Part shown: one piece after another, positions 11,640-23,495 of the stretch
How the letters are laid out: each line of letters opens with the position of its first letter
How positions within the stretch are numbered: the first letter of the stretch is position 1
Origin: Takakia lepidozioides
Taxonomy: Eukaryota; Streptophyta; Takakiopsida; Takakiales; Takakiaceae
NCBI GenBank assembly: GCA_030704615.1
Contig: CM060734.1
Location: 25,484,001-25,544,000, forward strand
Direction: 5' to 3'
DNA: 60,000 bases
Program-made: the position numbers and the translations under genes
Notes under the pieces: model-generated
Database searches by the model: none
What the model was told of the DNA's origin: nothing
The model's input: only the letters and a program-made list of their open reading frames with translations

Positions 11640-11753
11640 TACCTCCTCCTGGCTATCGCTATCAAGGTCAGCAGCTGCCACACCAATGGATTTACTTTCA
11701 AGATCACGTAAGGGACTTCCAATGTCAATATTTACCAATTCCTTGCCTGTCCA
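11640..11753 (-). CDS. Isolated exon, FG-GAP/VCBS-like
   Basis: Between a TGCAG acceptor and a GAG|GTATTG donor the minus strand encodes WTGKELVNIDIGSPL and SIGVAAADLDSDSQEE. The second piece resembles the calcium-binding loop of FG-GAP/VCBS repeats (xADLDxDGxxE). No flanking exon was identified, so the gene it belongs to is unknown. It might belong to the unrecognised gene at 9895-11115, but I could not join them. Confidence 0.3.
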
Positions 11754-11892
11754 CTGCAATCATCACCACCCTTGCATCAGCCAACACACTCTCTCATTCC
11801 AAGCTACATATTGCACACTACCACTTTTGAAAACCTAAAGGCAAATTGATCCACACAGACCACCTGGAATGTACTTACAATGCTCACAGATG

Positions 11893-14300
11893 TCACGCGG
11901 GTTGTATTAAGCGTTGACTTGCATAATCCGCGGCATGTAGTGCAACTTTCATAATTTGGGATTTATCTCCTTCGCCGCACTCCAAAAATAACTTGGACAA
12001 TGCCAAACAGTCTTCAACATGTTCAGGGGAGATAAAATCCATGGCTAGTTTCACAGATGCCTGCACATAACAAATTTCCGAGCAAAAACAATGGAAGCCA
12101 CACATATTAGTGTGCATATGCTTTTGGCATCTCTATAGATAATCATATATACACTTCCGCATCATACCTACTTTAAATAATCATGTATTTGTCTTTCACT
12201 TGAATATACACAACACTGACATCATGGGATTGCAATCCATACCGACAGATTTCGAACTTATGCGGACAACCTGCTGGAAGAAGTACTGCTTCGCCCATTT
12301 TTTGAACGTGCTCCCATGGCTTCAAACCTGTATGTATTAGAAAAATGTATTGGTGACATCTACAAACGCGTATCATAATAACACACAAACCTTAATATTC
12401 ATTTGCGAAAATGGTACATGCATAAGGAAGAGGTGTACCTGTTTCTTCCTGCAAAAGTTTCAACATGGATTTTTTCAAGTAGAACTGGAAAGATAACACT
12501 GGAGGTTTACTAAATGACTTTGGATTGTCGCCTTTTCGACTACCCAATAATTTTCTCTTGTGTTTATTCAAGAAGTCGTTCAAAGTGTCGACTGTGTTGG
12601 CAGGGAATATATGCCACGATGCTCCAGTTTCGGAAGGAACAATTGTTGTTGGAGTATGTACCATGATGTTAATCTGAAAGACAAACTTATATGAATACAG
12701 TGAAGCAAATGAGCTAACTACTATAAGCAACTTTAGGAATATAATCAGAGAAGTAGAACTAGAAAGAATGTAAAGCACGGGGGTGATGAGCTCATGATAG
12801 TACATACCGCATCGGAAAAGTCCATGTGGAGACAGGTAATTGAATCACCATCTCCCTTCTCTTTTTGTTGTCCATATGCAATGTAGGCCTTTGGTCCCAT
12901 GTCGGTTTTTTTAAGGCTACTAGGAAAATATGTAGTTAGGTTTAGAATCCCTTCCAGATGGGTATACTTTGAAATTGGTAAAAGATCTACAAATTCTCTA
13001 TAATGATTGGGAAACACTTCTTCAAAACTGTTGTTAGAAGGCCAATCTTTTAGTTTTAATAATTCATTCGGGACCTTCGAATCATATCCATCAATAAATG
13101 CTCGTAAAGTTAACTTTGGACTTGACTCCCAAGTAGAACATCTAATGATTGTAGGATTAATAGAGGTAGTATGTATATTAACCCTTTTCATACAAGTTCT
13201 CATTCCTCCGGGACTCCAATCTACCTTAGATGAAATAGATACATCATTTATTACCACAGGTTCTTTCAAACGCCAATGGAGTAAGAAATGCTTCAATTCC
13301 GACTCTACATTATTTCATCTAGAAGATGTGGTAGTATATGGCATTTGTTCACTCAAACACCCCTCCGAAATTGAACACATAGCCACAGACATCTCGTGAC
13401 CATACAAATTCTTGTGGTATGGTCCTTTGAGATATTTTGTAGATACGACACTTTGTTAGGTTCAAAAAATGTCTTCATTACTGCATGTTCGCTGGTGTTT
13501 ACACTACAACTATGCTTTAAGACCCCACCATCATCAATTGACCACTCTTCATGGATCTTATTCTCATCTTTTAACTGTAAATAACATGTCAAACATACTG
13601 CTTTATCTGGTTGTTTACGACATTGGATGTGGAAGTCTACTAAAGAGGCTTCGCACATATCACTGCATAACAAAACAAAGAAAGCAAGTGTTAGATTCAA
13701 ACAAACCAACAAACGAAAGACATTGACTCAACGTATTACGGTGTAGACATATCATGTGTACATGTAGTCTCCATCCAAAATTGCCATTTCCGGAGTATAG
13801 TGGCTATCACCTGCGCCCACAACGATTTAATTCATGATTGTTAAATCATCCCTACCATATGATCAATAGGATAACCAAGATTTTCTTGAAATCCAAAGAT
13901 CTACATATGAAGCAAATCATGTCATCTATTTTTACGACAACAGAAGACTTACCAATTCTTGACCGTTCAATAGACAATACTTTTTGTTGCAATGCATGTA
14001 GTTCTTGGATTGGCTTGTACAATCTCAACAAAATCTCCGACCAATGGAGTTGATTCTCTGCTTCTTTCAAACGCTTGGAAATTTCTTCTTGTTGGTTTCT
14101 CAAAGCCTTCAAGTTATCTTCCAATTGTGGAATGAATGGTAAAGAATTTGAAGACTCGCTAGCATGAGGTAACGGTTGCACGATGGTACCATGTCCTTCA
14201 ATACACAAAACAACCTCCAAACATGAAGCTAGATTTGCTTCGGATACCCATACTCCAGGCAATGGTATTGTTTTGTTTCTTTTGTTGTAGCCATAACTGC
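11893..14300 (-). CDS. JmjC histone demethylase, KDM3/IBM1 type
   Basis: KDM3-type JmjC proteins remove H3K9 methylation using Fe(II) and 2-oxoglutarate in the nucleus. Minus-strand exons: about 13957-14298 (helical linker), 13762-13810, about 13361-13662 (CEASLVDFHIQC, CLTCY; a degenerate form of the family's zinc region before JmjC), 12808-13304 (KHFLLHWRLKEPVVI, LLKLKDWPS, GPKAYIAYG, LHMDFSDA), 12439-12673, 12243-12327 (LKPWEHVQKMGEAVLLPAGC, PHKF) and 11893-12059 (SVKLAMDFISPEHVEDCLAL, stop TGA). The iron ligands are present: His and Asp in LHMDFSDA and His in GCPHKF. Phases agree at most junctions. The join 12243/12059, however, is one base short of frame at the position the family consensus predicts, so the last exon would be read out of frame unless another donor is used. 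The coding start was not found. Confidence 0.8.
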
Positions 14301-14458
14301 ACATCAACGTTCCACACAATCACAGAAACATAAGCAAACATTTCAATAGAATGATCGTCAAACAGATTAAACATAATGAAAACAAATAATATATATGTTT
14401 ATACGCTTGCTTCGGCAATGCGTCCTTTCATCATTATATATGTTTGTGTTCTATGAAA

Positions 14459-14887
14459 TCACAACATACCTTGCAAATTCACATTTCTGTTTTTTCTTGA
14501 AGAACTGAGTGTGTCATCAGAGAGTACTAAGGCCCCCGCCTCAGGTTTCATCAAAAATATATTGTTAGGCAACGGTCTTGTGGTATGATGTGACATCTGA
14601 TGGCGATCATAGTCACGTTTCAATTGTGGTTTCCTTAACGGTCCGCCTTTATTGGTTTTCATGGATACAGGTTGGGTGCTACATTTTCAGCATTGAAACA
14701 TGAGAGGACGTGGGTCTTCAATGGGTACATTATGATTGCTATAATCCACACTCTTCTGCAGATCTTCCATATCACTCGCGAATTCTTCTTTAGTATAGTA
14801 GAAACACTCATCTGTTCCATTGATTTGAATCGTCCTCCTGTAGACATAAGTTGCTCCTACTTCGCTGCCCCTGTACATGTGCACCAC
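14459..14887 (-). CDS. Possible upstream exons of the JmjC gene, with stop
   Basis: One minus-strand frame is open from 14887 to 14690 (YVYRRTIQINGTDECFYYTK) and, after a TGA at 14687-14689, again from 14686 to the region of a CAAG|GTATGT donor near 14470 (KTNKGGPLRKPQLKRDYDRH). The position upstream of the JmjC exons and the shared strand suggest the N-terminal part of the same gene, but the junction to 14298 does not fit in phase. A further open stretch at 14965-15189 (FDRIEETVSWVREQIYPAGS) may be another exon. No domain was recognised. Confidence 0.3.
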
Positions 14888-16119
14888 ATTTATATGTACA
14901 TTAGTTGTTTGAATGTAAATTTTTGCTCAACTCACAATTCAAGACATTCTCAATGATCTAAAGTTTAATCCGCGAGTCTTGACCCTGCTGGATAAATCTG
15001 TTCTCTCACCCAAGAGACGGTCTCCTCAATTCTATCAAATGAATTGTGTTTGTACCTCTCTTTACCAACTTTTAAAGTCTGGAGACTGAGCCAAAAGCCC
15101 AGGTCCTCTTGGGGCCTACTTATTGGGCATACCACATACACATGCTTGTGTGAAGGATTTCTAGAGGATGTCCAGAAAACTCGGAGCAATAGTTTATTTC
15201 AAGGTAAGTCTTACTACCGGCGTCAGCCCCTAACGAAGGTCGGTTCTGTCTCTTTGTGTTATGTTCAAACGTGCTGGGTCAATGGCCACAAGGCTACGAC
15301 AAACAACATATTATGAGTACATTCTCTCTCACTCATTTTGTTGAGGGCAGATTGATATGAGGCAGACCCCAAGGGCAGTTTCCGGATGCTCTAGGAGGAC
15401 CCTAGTGGGCAACCCTTGCAACCGCCATCGTTGATTACTGTCCCAAGGGGCTGTATCCTTTGGGGCATGTTGTAGGACCAACATATGAAACCGAACAAAA
15501 AAATCCTAACCTGCTGTTGTTGATATTGTTGTCGTCGGCCATCACTCTTGTCGCCTCCTCACTCATGGACACCTTATCAACCATTTATGCACCCCATTAA
15601 CAGTTGCATACTTAATTTAGGGTTCGTGTTAGACAGAGCTAGGTTAGGTCCCGAAGGCGCCGCCTAGCCCCGAGGGTGCTGCTAGTGTGGATTATAATTT
15701 TTCTATGTTATAGGTGTTTTGCGTTTGTAATTTGTAACCAACAGTTAGTACTAACTCACTGACGTATTTACAAAAACAATAGTCCAGGAATAAGCAATGC
15801 GAATGTATAATTACCCTTGGAATAAGAGTTATGGTTATTTTAGAGGAGAGATATCTAGTGTAAATATTAATTATTTAGTAAACAACAACAAATTAATTTC
15901 AATTAATCAACTTTAGTATTTCTTTTCTTTTTGAATAACTTTATGTATATGTTCAAAGGGTAGAGATACTGATTTATCTAGTTTTTACTAGTACCCATTA
16001 ATCTAGGTGAGTCAAGGATATATAATTAATTAGACCATTCTGAGGAAATGATCAGTCCAACTTACTATAACCAAAAATAAAAGAAGAGAGTCAAAACTAA
16101 CTATAGGAAGTAGTGCGGC

Positions 16120-16185
16120 AGCTATTGGGATTTGAAACCCCAACCGCAAATGTGCAAACGCAATCTCTAACCAGTAAGTCCCTCA
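16120..16185 (-). repeat. tRNA-derived element (SINE-like)
   Basis: On the minus strand an A-box-like ACTGGTTAGAGATTGC (about 16160-16175) is followed by a B-box-like GGTTTCAAATCCC (16127-16139), spaced as in a tRNA gene. The acceptor stem does not pair well, so this looks like a decayed tRNA or the head of a SINE rather than a working tRNA. Confidence 0.4.
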
Positions 16186-16274
16186 AGTTATATTCAATAA
16201 CAATTTGTCTATCTAAGTACTTATAGGGCTATTACAAACGTTCTGAACAGATGAACAAAAATATATAAATTACA

Positions 16275-16335
16275 GCCTGCAGGAGTTTAACCCCAAACCA
16301 CGAGGGTGTAGACTACCGGACTAACCATCAAACTA
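16275..16335 (-). repeat. tRNA-derived element (SINE-like)
   Basis: On the minus strand TTTGATGGTTAGTCCGGTAG resembles an A box and GGGGTTAAACTCC a B box, with tRNA-like spacing. It lies 150 bp from a similar element. No full cloverleaf was convincing. Confidence 0.4.
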
Positions 16336-17984
16336 ATATAGAGATGTTGTTACAAGGTGGTTGCTTTTAATTATTTAAACACAATACTCCAAGCTCTCTT
16401 TAACATGGCCTGGCAGTTAGAATTCCTTGTTTTCAAAAATTCATAAGTCCCTGCTATATTCTTCGATTCACTTTCCGTAAAGCATCAGCTGTAACCTAAG
16501 CTTTACTCCACAAGATTCTAGAATTATTTTGTGAATCAAAGTTCATAAAAGGTTTTTAACTCAAATCGTATCTGTTCATAATAAATAAATAAATAAAAAC
16601 TATTTGCAGTCAAGATTTTCCCTTGTTCAAAAATTCATAATTCTGCACTCACCACTTGTTTTCCTTAAATTTGAATCAGATTCCCATTAACATTCTTCCT
16701 TCTATGAGATTCAATCAGCACCTCTTCTAGATCATCCAAACACTAATTAAGGTCTCAGCTTGAAGTTAGTAATTTAAGCAATAAGATTGGATGTGCTGGG
16801 TCAACAAAGAAAACAACTAAGTCACATCCTAGTATGATTTTCCAGTTGAAAATCGATAGGCCGGTATTTTGATGATTAGTCGCCTTCAACTTAAGTACCC
16901 CAGGCTCATTACATGGAAAAGATAGAAGAGAACAGAGCAGGGAAGAAAGAAGCAAAAGAAACAACCAACCAAAACGAGACAATTTTACAATGATTTGGCG
17001 GTAGCTTAGGAGTGCTAGATTTCCAAGGTCGTTTCCCCTAGCGCGGCGTAAATCTAGGACTGTCTAGGATACCTGAAATTCAGATTCAAGGCTGTCTCTA
17101 TAGAACTCCAAGTAGGTATAGAGGGTAATTTTCTACAACATAATCAACTATTCGAGGTAGATTTTCTTCACACGGTGCTCACCCGAGCACGAGTCCCAAG
17201 TTGATGTTGCTGATGGTGCAGGTTTGATGAATTCTGCTCACGGACTGATCTGAATTGTTATGGTACGAACGATCTATCAGATTATAAGAGGGTAAATCTA
17301 GACAGTAACAAGCTTCTTTACTTCAATCATGCAAGTCTCGGCGTATCACACGACTCACGTCCACTAACACGGCACCTTGATTCCAACGGCGTGCGGCTGC
17401 AATGTAAGAGAAAGAGAGCGAAGAGAAAGAGCGAGAGCGACAGAAAATAAGAACTCGATTGTCTGTTCTCTCTTTCGCCGGCTGATTTATATCAGTCCGT
17501 CGCCCTACATCCGTCACTTGTGTTGACCACTTTCATCCATCCCTTTCTCCAAAAAAATAATAAATTACTACTGGTGCATTTAAGCATCAACACCTAGTTA
17601 GAGTTTTTAATTAATTTTCCCTAGAGTGTTCATTAATATAAGATATAATCTTTTTTGTTTTAATCCTTCAGATCTACGCCCTCCACTTGAACGGTCCAGA
17701 TCGAACCATGTGTTTTTTCCTCCATCCATTGTCATCCGTCCAGAGATCCAGCCCGTAATCCATCCATCCATGGTCTCATCCGCTGATTTCATCCATTTTC
17801 ATTCTTCCTCATAATTTTCATCTATTTGTAACTTTCATCCATCCAGGGACATGACCAACTTAAATTGATACATGAACCGTTTTAAATCCTCATGAATGTT
17901 GTTCCTCATCCATGTCATTCATCCATTTGGGAAGTGGGGATCGCTACCCTTGATCAACCAATATCCAACGGTTCACATTTATCC

Positions 17985-18625
17985 TTGTTTTCCCATTAGA
18001 TCCCTTTCCCGTGCTATGTTGAGATCGGGGAGAGGTTCCCATGCTTGAAGTAGCGAGTTGTAGCGTTGTTCTGAGAGTCGTCTGCTGGTGAGATCCTCCA
18101 GCAAGATAAGCATATTTTCCTGCATTTGCTAACTTACAAAGACATCAATCCCGAATCATTCTTGGCGCTGAAGACTATTCATTGATTTCTAGATCATACC
18201 TCCATACCATGTAATCTCTAGGGTATTGTCCGCAAACCAAAATCGGAGTTCCTGTAACTGCCGACTCTTTGTTGGAAACTTCCAAGGTATAATCCACAGG
18301 GCAGTCTGGCAGCCATTGCCAACGCGTACTAACGGAATCAAACACCCACCACTTCTGTGCACTTATGAGAGGCTGTACAGTGTGTGCAGGCCCAGCCAGC
18401 ATGTAAACCCATTCCTCCTTGATCTCTACCCGTTTTGCGAATCTCAAAGACGTCGTTGCGGCCTTCGTCATCAACCACCGCTAGCGCATTCTGCCATTTC
18501 TTACAACCACCTGTCAACGGTAAATAATAAGAGCGAGGAACCCGTGCAACGCATTCTAGTGTCACATGGTCTGTCAATCCTGGAATCAAGGAGTTGTCCT
18601 TCGACTAGTCCTCCGTCTCTGCCAT
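17985..18625 (-). pseudogene. F-box/kelch-repeat protein pseudogene
   Basis: F-box/kelch proteins are substrate adaptors of SCF ubiquitin ligases. The minus strand starts with ATG at 18625 (MAETED) and meets a TAG at 18605-18607. It then encodes the F-box (LIPGLTDHVTLECVARVPRS, CKKWQNALA), shifts frame near 18470-18492, and continues as KRVEIKEEWVYML and the kelch unit WWVFDSVSTRWQWLPDCPVD with YDLEINE. There the expected Trp codon is TAG (18175-18177). Beyond it, KLANAGKYAYLAGGSHQQTT and, after another frame change, LLQAWEPLPDLNIARER are still readable. At least two stops and two frameshifts are present. The order matches plant single-exon F-box/kelch genes, so the identity is secure and the copy is dead. 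Confidence 0.85.
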
Positions 18626-18629
18626 TGCT

Positions 18630-19540
18630 AGAATTCCATTTTATTTATGATTTCTTAATATGATTTCATACTAAACTTCATAAAATATATACTAATGTAC
18701 ATCAAATGTGCTATTCTAAATTATGATCCGAAAAAGTGATCGACATACCTCAATGCAGGGATGTTGTTGTAGCCTTCAAACCTTCACGACAATGCTAGTT
18801 CAACTTTTGCATGAGGATACTAAACCCCAAAACAACTATTCACCAATTTCTTAGCCAACTAGACTGAAATTTGTCGGAGAGCCTACCTTTGAACAATAAA
18901 CAAATGCAGAGAGCAAATGGAGATACAACTAGCAAGGTAACTGCCGGAGTGAACCCCTCACAGAGTGATTTGTCTCTTACAGCCTATAAGACCAAAAGAA
19001 GGTTCCAGAGAGGGAAAAGAAGCAAAGATAAATTACTCTATGTAGTTGAAACCAGAGTATAATAAGAACAAAAGAAAACACTCAAGTGAAGAGAGAGAGA
19101 TACTGTACCACTATAGTACAATTTCAGGAAGGGTAGGCACTCACCAACCTGCCAGCCAAAGACTACACTCTGCGAATTAATGTGACTAACCAATACACTC
19201 TGAAATTTAACATACAACCAACATACATTAAAATGAAAACTTGGAGCTAGGTTTGAGTTTGGAGTCTTGACAACGTCGATGAAGCAGGTGGGCCCTGACG
19301 ATGTCGTTGAAGATATTGTCTACTTATGGTGAGCCTAAAATGACACAACTAAAATGACACATAATGTTGAGTTGAACACTTACAAGGAAGAGAAGGCGAG
19401 CGAACAAGTGATGCGCAGTGTCAATGCAGTGTCGAAGCAGAGTAATGTCAGTATCCCAGGTAAGCTTTGCCCTGAGCACGTCGATGAAGCACCCAAGGCA
19501 CCAAAGTGGCAAGCCAACAACATTTCGATGCTACAGGGAA
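18630..19540. other. Spacer, no gene seen
   Basis: Only short open frames occur. The phrase ACGTCGATGAAGCA recurs near 19274 and 19479, hinting at a further dispersed repeat. No RNA gene was recognised. Confidence 0.3.
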
Positions 19541-19542
19541 GA

Positions 19543-19645
19543 GTGGCTATTCCGAGGGGGAAATGGTTATTCCCCTCCTTATTCTACAAGGGAAATGGAG
19601 GGGGAAATGGAGGGAGATTTGCTATTCCCCCAATTTCTCGTGCAA
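19543..19645. repeat. Palindromic GGCTATTCC repeat cluster (family 1)
   Basis: GGCTATTCCGAGGGGGAAATGG, TTATTCCCCTCC, TTCTACAAGGGAAATGGAGG and GCTATTCCCCC recur as at 3943, 25362 and 41157. Confidence 0.75.
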
Positions 19646-19689
19646 GGGCAGAGAGACAAAAGTGAATATGTGTACCTCATGCGGTTCGC

Positions 19690-20000
19690 GCGGCGCGAAG
19701 AGTCCTTGGGGGACTGTTTATGTGCGATACCTAACGGTTCAAAGAGTCCCCCAAGGACTCTTTCTGCCCGACTCCCCGTTACCTAACGGTTCAAAGAGTC
19801 CTTGGGGGACTCTTTTTCCCATTACCTAACGGTTGGAAGAGTCATTCGGGGACTCTTTTTCCCCGTTACCTAACGGTTCGAAGAGTCCTTGGGGGACTCT
19901 TTCTCCTCGTTACCTAACGGTTCGAAGAGTCCTTGGGGGACTCTTTTCCCCAATACCTAACGTTTCGAAGAATCCCCCAAGGACCCTTTCTTCGCTTGGA
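19690..20000. repeat. Tandem array of AAGAGTCCTTGGGGGACTCTT hairpins (family 2)
   Basis: About six units of roughly 55-60 bp, each made of CCTAACGGTTCGAAGAG followed by a palindrome of the form AAGAGTCC-TTGG-GGGACTCTT and a T/C-rich spacer. The last unit has the core in the opposite sense (CCCCCAAGGACCCTTT). The first unit also carries CTGTTTATGTGCGATACC, shared with 6185-6280. Every unit can form a 7-9 bp stem. Confidence 0.85.
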
Positions 20001-20356
20001 AAGGCTCTAAGTCGAGGAGGGGCTCGCAGGCCAACTTTTTCGAGGATCTACTACTACAAGATAGGTTCCTAAACGTCCTAGACAGGAAGAAATGGATTTT
20101 CTCCCTCTTGGTTCATCTTCCAGAGTCTGAATTTAGGCTGGGGTCAGGCAACACAATCAAAATTTGTTCAGAAGGATTCTTGCTTGGGATATTTCTCGTA
20201 GTTGCCATACCTCGTGAATGTACTGATTCCCCTTTCCTTGCTCTAGCCTTTAGCCTTGCGGCCATCGGCTGGGTGACACCACTGACTACCTGGTGGGCGA
20301 GAGAGAGAGGGTAAATCCAGAGAGCTGCAAAGGGGAAACGGCAAGGGTAGGAAGAC

Positions 20357-20471
20357 CTTAACAAGATACTGAGCAGCCGCAGTGCGATTATTGAGGGCAC
20401 ACCATTGAAGCGCGAGGTACCCGCCAAACGTCTGGAGCTGATACGGAGCACCCTCCTTGCTCGACGATCCG
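20357..20471 (-). CDS. Isolated exon, unrecognised
   Basis: Between a TTGCAG acceptor and an AAG|GTCTTC donor the minus strand encodes EGAPYQLQTFGGYLALQWCA and LNNRTAAAQYLVK. The composition suggests an alpha-helical repeat protein, but I do not recognise it and found no partner exons nearby. Confidence 0.3.
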
Positions 20472-20773
20472 CTGCAATTTGTCAACATCGTCATATGCAG
20501 CTGTCGTATACATATCATCTAGATCATGTTCTCGTGTCTCCTCATTTTCCTCCCGTTTCTCTTCCTCTTTAAGTGTTATATAGTGACTTCAGGGCCATAG
20601 TGTTGAGAGAGAGCACCACATACTAGCACATCTAGTACTGTTTGACAATAAACAAGAGAGGTCTCTATATGTCTCAAGATCCTACAGCTTCGTCTTGAGG
20701 TTCTACTGCAGCTTCTGGGTGTGAATTAGTTGGGGAGGTCCTGGGCAGAGAGATCATACCCTTTCAATTTCCT

Positions 20774-22014
20774 TTGTCCTCTACCAGTTTAGAAGTCCCA
20801 CACTCTTCTGGCCATGTTGCATTACGTCCCCGGTTGGATGTTGCACTTCACGCTCGGGTGAAAGCTTTGGACCCTAGACAACCACTCCCTGCATGGTATT
20901 TTAGAGAGATTGTGGGGTTGTCACACCATGGCATTGATCCCAAGAGGATTTTAAGAAGAATGAAGCAAAGAAGTTGGTAGAGGTAGATTTGCTTAAGATG
21001 TTTGGGCCCAAAACCGATCGCAATGGATACAAGGATCTGGACATCGCTGACCAAGCTCTCCTCCCTGAAATCGAGTCATTTGTACCGTAGGGTGTATTCA
21101 AGAGCTTTGCAACAGACTGCCATTCTTGGTACGGAATTCTGCAGGGGGTTTGTTGCGGAAAAATTGGGGAATGACGTGAACTAGGTCAATTTTGCTGCTG
21201 AAGCTTCCTTGCAAGTTGGTCGGAGTAAGGCGTAGTGTCTTGCTCCGGGAAGGCACGAAATCGAGCTTCAACAAGCGATTTTGCAAGTGGCTGACAAAGC
21301 CATCGTCCGAGAGGAAAAGTTGCATGCTCATATGCAACGATTGCATGAGGAGCACGAGGATACACTCTCAAAGAAAAACAGCAAAATTGAAGAGTTGAAT
21401 GAGCACATTGTATGCGTGAGGAATATGGTGGATGACAGAGAATTCGAGCTCCAGGAGGTGAGAGTGGCTATGGATGTGCTGCAGACGGAGAGACAAGAAA
21501 TAACCTCTCGATTGAAGAACTTTCGGTCTCAGTCCACTGAAACCAACATGGCATGGTCCAATGCCAAGATTGAGTTGGATAAGACAACCTGCGATTTGAA
21601 GAATGCCAGAGAACATCAAAAGCTATTGCAATCAAGACTCCTGTGGATGAAAAGTGTGGGCTACAAGGTCATGGGAGCATCTGCAATCGACTTTATCTGC
21701 GCACAACCACAAGTGGCTGTTGATGCAAAGAATGATGCAAAATTGTGGAAGGAACAAATGAACAATGTTCAATTGGAGAGGGAGCATCATATGCGTGAGC
21801 GTGAGTCTCTCTTCACTACAAATGTTTAATGCAAATCGTCCATTTACTTGAAATAAAATGAATGGCTCATATTTGTATTATCCTATGCTCTGCAGGTCAT
21901 ATGTCTTCACTTGCTGAGGCTAGTACAGCTCCTAAGGTTCAGATCCAGCAGCACATGAGACCTCAGGTTCAGCAGCACAAGAGACAACGCAAGGAAGGGC
22001 CGAGCAGGAACTAA
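20774..22014 (+). pseudogene. Decayed coiled-coil protein gene, two exons
   Basis: I do not recognise the family. Exon 1 runs to 21800 (donor GAGC|GTGAGT). Exon 2 is 21896-22014 (acceptor CTCTGCAG), ends with a basic KRQRKEGPSRN tail and TAA, and joins in phase. The last 180 codons of exon 1 are a long charged coiled coil (ELNEHIVCVRNMVDDREFEL, ERQEITSRLKNF). Before it the best reading frame changes: 20774-20980 is open in one frame, then EVDLLKMFGPKTDRNGYKDL reads in another. The coiled-coil frame is cut by TAG at 21182-21184 and 21233-21235, with coding-like sequence between them (NFAAEASLQVGRSKA). The stops and frame changes indicate a pseudogene. The 3' basic tail could be a nuclear signal. 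Confidence 0.5.
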
Positions 22015-22429
22015 ACTGGTCTAGAGGTTCAATTTTTGTAGCATTCACTAGAGACCGAGATAGAGTGCATTTATACATTTGAATGTCTTCGGGCAACTTG
22101 GGGTTAGACATAGTTTCTGCACTTGTCTATCATCTCATAAACACGCGTATGAACTGGATGCCCTCTATGGATAAATTTTGAGCTGATTTTACTTAAGGCT
22201 TTTTGTATCTATTGGTGAATATGCTATGTGAATTGTGCTCTGTAAATTGTGAATGAGATGTAGTGTCGTGTAGCGGATATGCCCAGCAGGGGTGCGAGAT
22301 TCTGGTTTTGGAGACCTTCTTGGCCATGCAGGGTGATTGGATGAGGTAGAGGACTTTATGAACAGAATGCCAATTGAACCAAAATTTGCGGTGTTGGGGG
22401 CTTGCTGGGTATGTGCCTGACACCGCTTT

Positions 22430-23300
22430 GTATTGCACAATGTGGAAGAGGAGCTCAAGCAATTGTCGCTGTGCCACCATGGGGAGAGGCTGGCCATTGC
22501 TTTTGGGCTTATCATCATTAACAATATGAAACCAAATGCTGTGGTGTGGTTGTTTTGCTTTTTTTGGTGCCTCCAGACTGCAAGATGCCTGAACGTGCAT
22601 CAACATCCCTTCTCATGAGGGACTATCTCAGAGTCAATGCCTCAAGCAGATATGCTGCTAAGCATTTTTTATCATTGCAATGGGAGTCCTCTGTGAAGAA
22701 AATGAAGAATTACATCTGTGGGGGACCCAAAGAACGTTGGTTTTGCCAAAAATCAAGGTTACCTGGTTATTTGTTGGTGCATGTTATGAAACAATGAGAT
22801 CATTACTTTTGCTTTTTACAGTGCCACTTGTAAAGGTTCCTCATCTGAACGGTGATGTTGCTACCCATGGGCCACATTTGGGGAGAACATGGAGAGAGCT
22901 GGATTTGGCACAAGCTGGGGGGGAGTACGTTTTTCCCCCCAACCCCGACCATCAAATGTGTGGTCTTACGAGATATGTGATGTAGACATGAGAGGGTTGT
23001 ATATGAAGAGTGAGTCAGTTCAGTATTTCTCAGGGTTCATGCGTGCAGATTTGTGATGGTCACTCACACAACCCACCTTGTAGTGACGTCAGCATTGACA
23101 ATGTATTTACCCTCGACAGCCTTCCACCAATTCCTAAAGTCCCCACTGGCTTTTGCCATTCCATCCACATTCATCTGTGGATTCATTTGATTTCACAATT
23201 CAAATCTGCAAGTTATCTTATATTTATGATAGTGGAATGCTGAGAATGTTTGCTTCAGACATTACTAGATTTGGAGTAGTTGTTTATGGCTGCCCTCAAG
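22430..23300 (+). other. Possible upstream exons of the PLAC8 gene
   Basis: Several short open blocks lie on the plus strand just before the PLAC8 exons: about 22433-22530 ([20 protein letters not shown]), about 22823-22920 (KVPHLNGDVATHGPHLGRTW) after a TTTTACAG acceptor, and about 23270-23340 (FGVVVYGCPQDQRDHN). Their order and strand suit the N-terminal part of that gene, but I could not phase them together, so they remain candidates. Confidence 0.25.
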
Positions 23301-23495
23301 ACCAGAGAGACCATAATTTGATTGTAAAGCATAGAGGGGCTTAAAAAACAATTGGAAGATGGTTGTACCCCCTTTTGAACGTCTTATGATTTATTGAATG
23401 ACACCCTTGTATGCCCACATTTTACTTCATGAAGGTGTGCCAGATGCATTTGATGGTCTTGATAGCCTTCATCCAACTGAGATAAGATTTGGTTT

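Larger units (their letters stand above)
15200..17984. other. AT-rich spacer
   Basis: No protein gene was recognised in this 2.8-kb stretch. It contains two tRNA-derived-looking elements (listed separately) and a CATCCAT-rich simple tract near 17750-17930. Confidence 0.4.

Noticed and set aside
16120-16185. Functional tRNA gene
   Set aside because: Box A and B are present but the acceptor and anticodon stems do not pair convincingly.
18871-19062. Basic 63-codon ORF
   Set aside because: Too short, no motif, and no splice context linking it to another exon.
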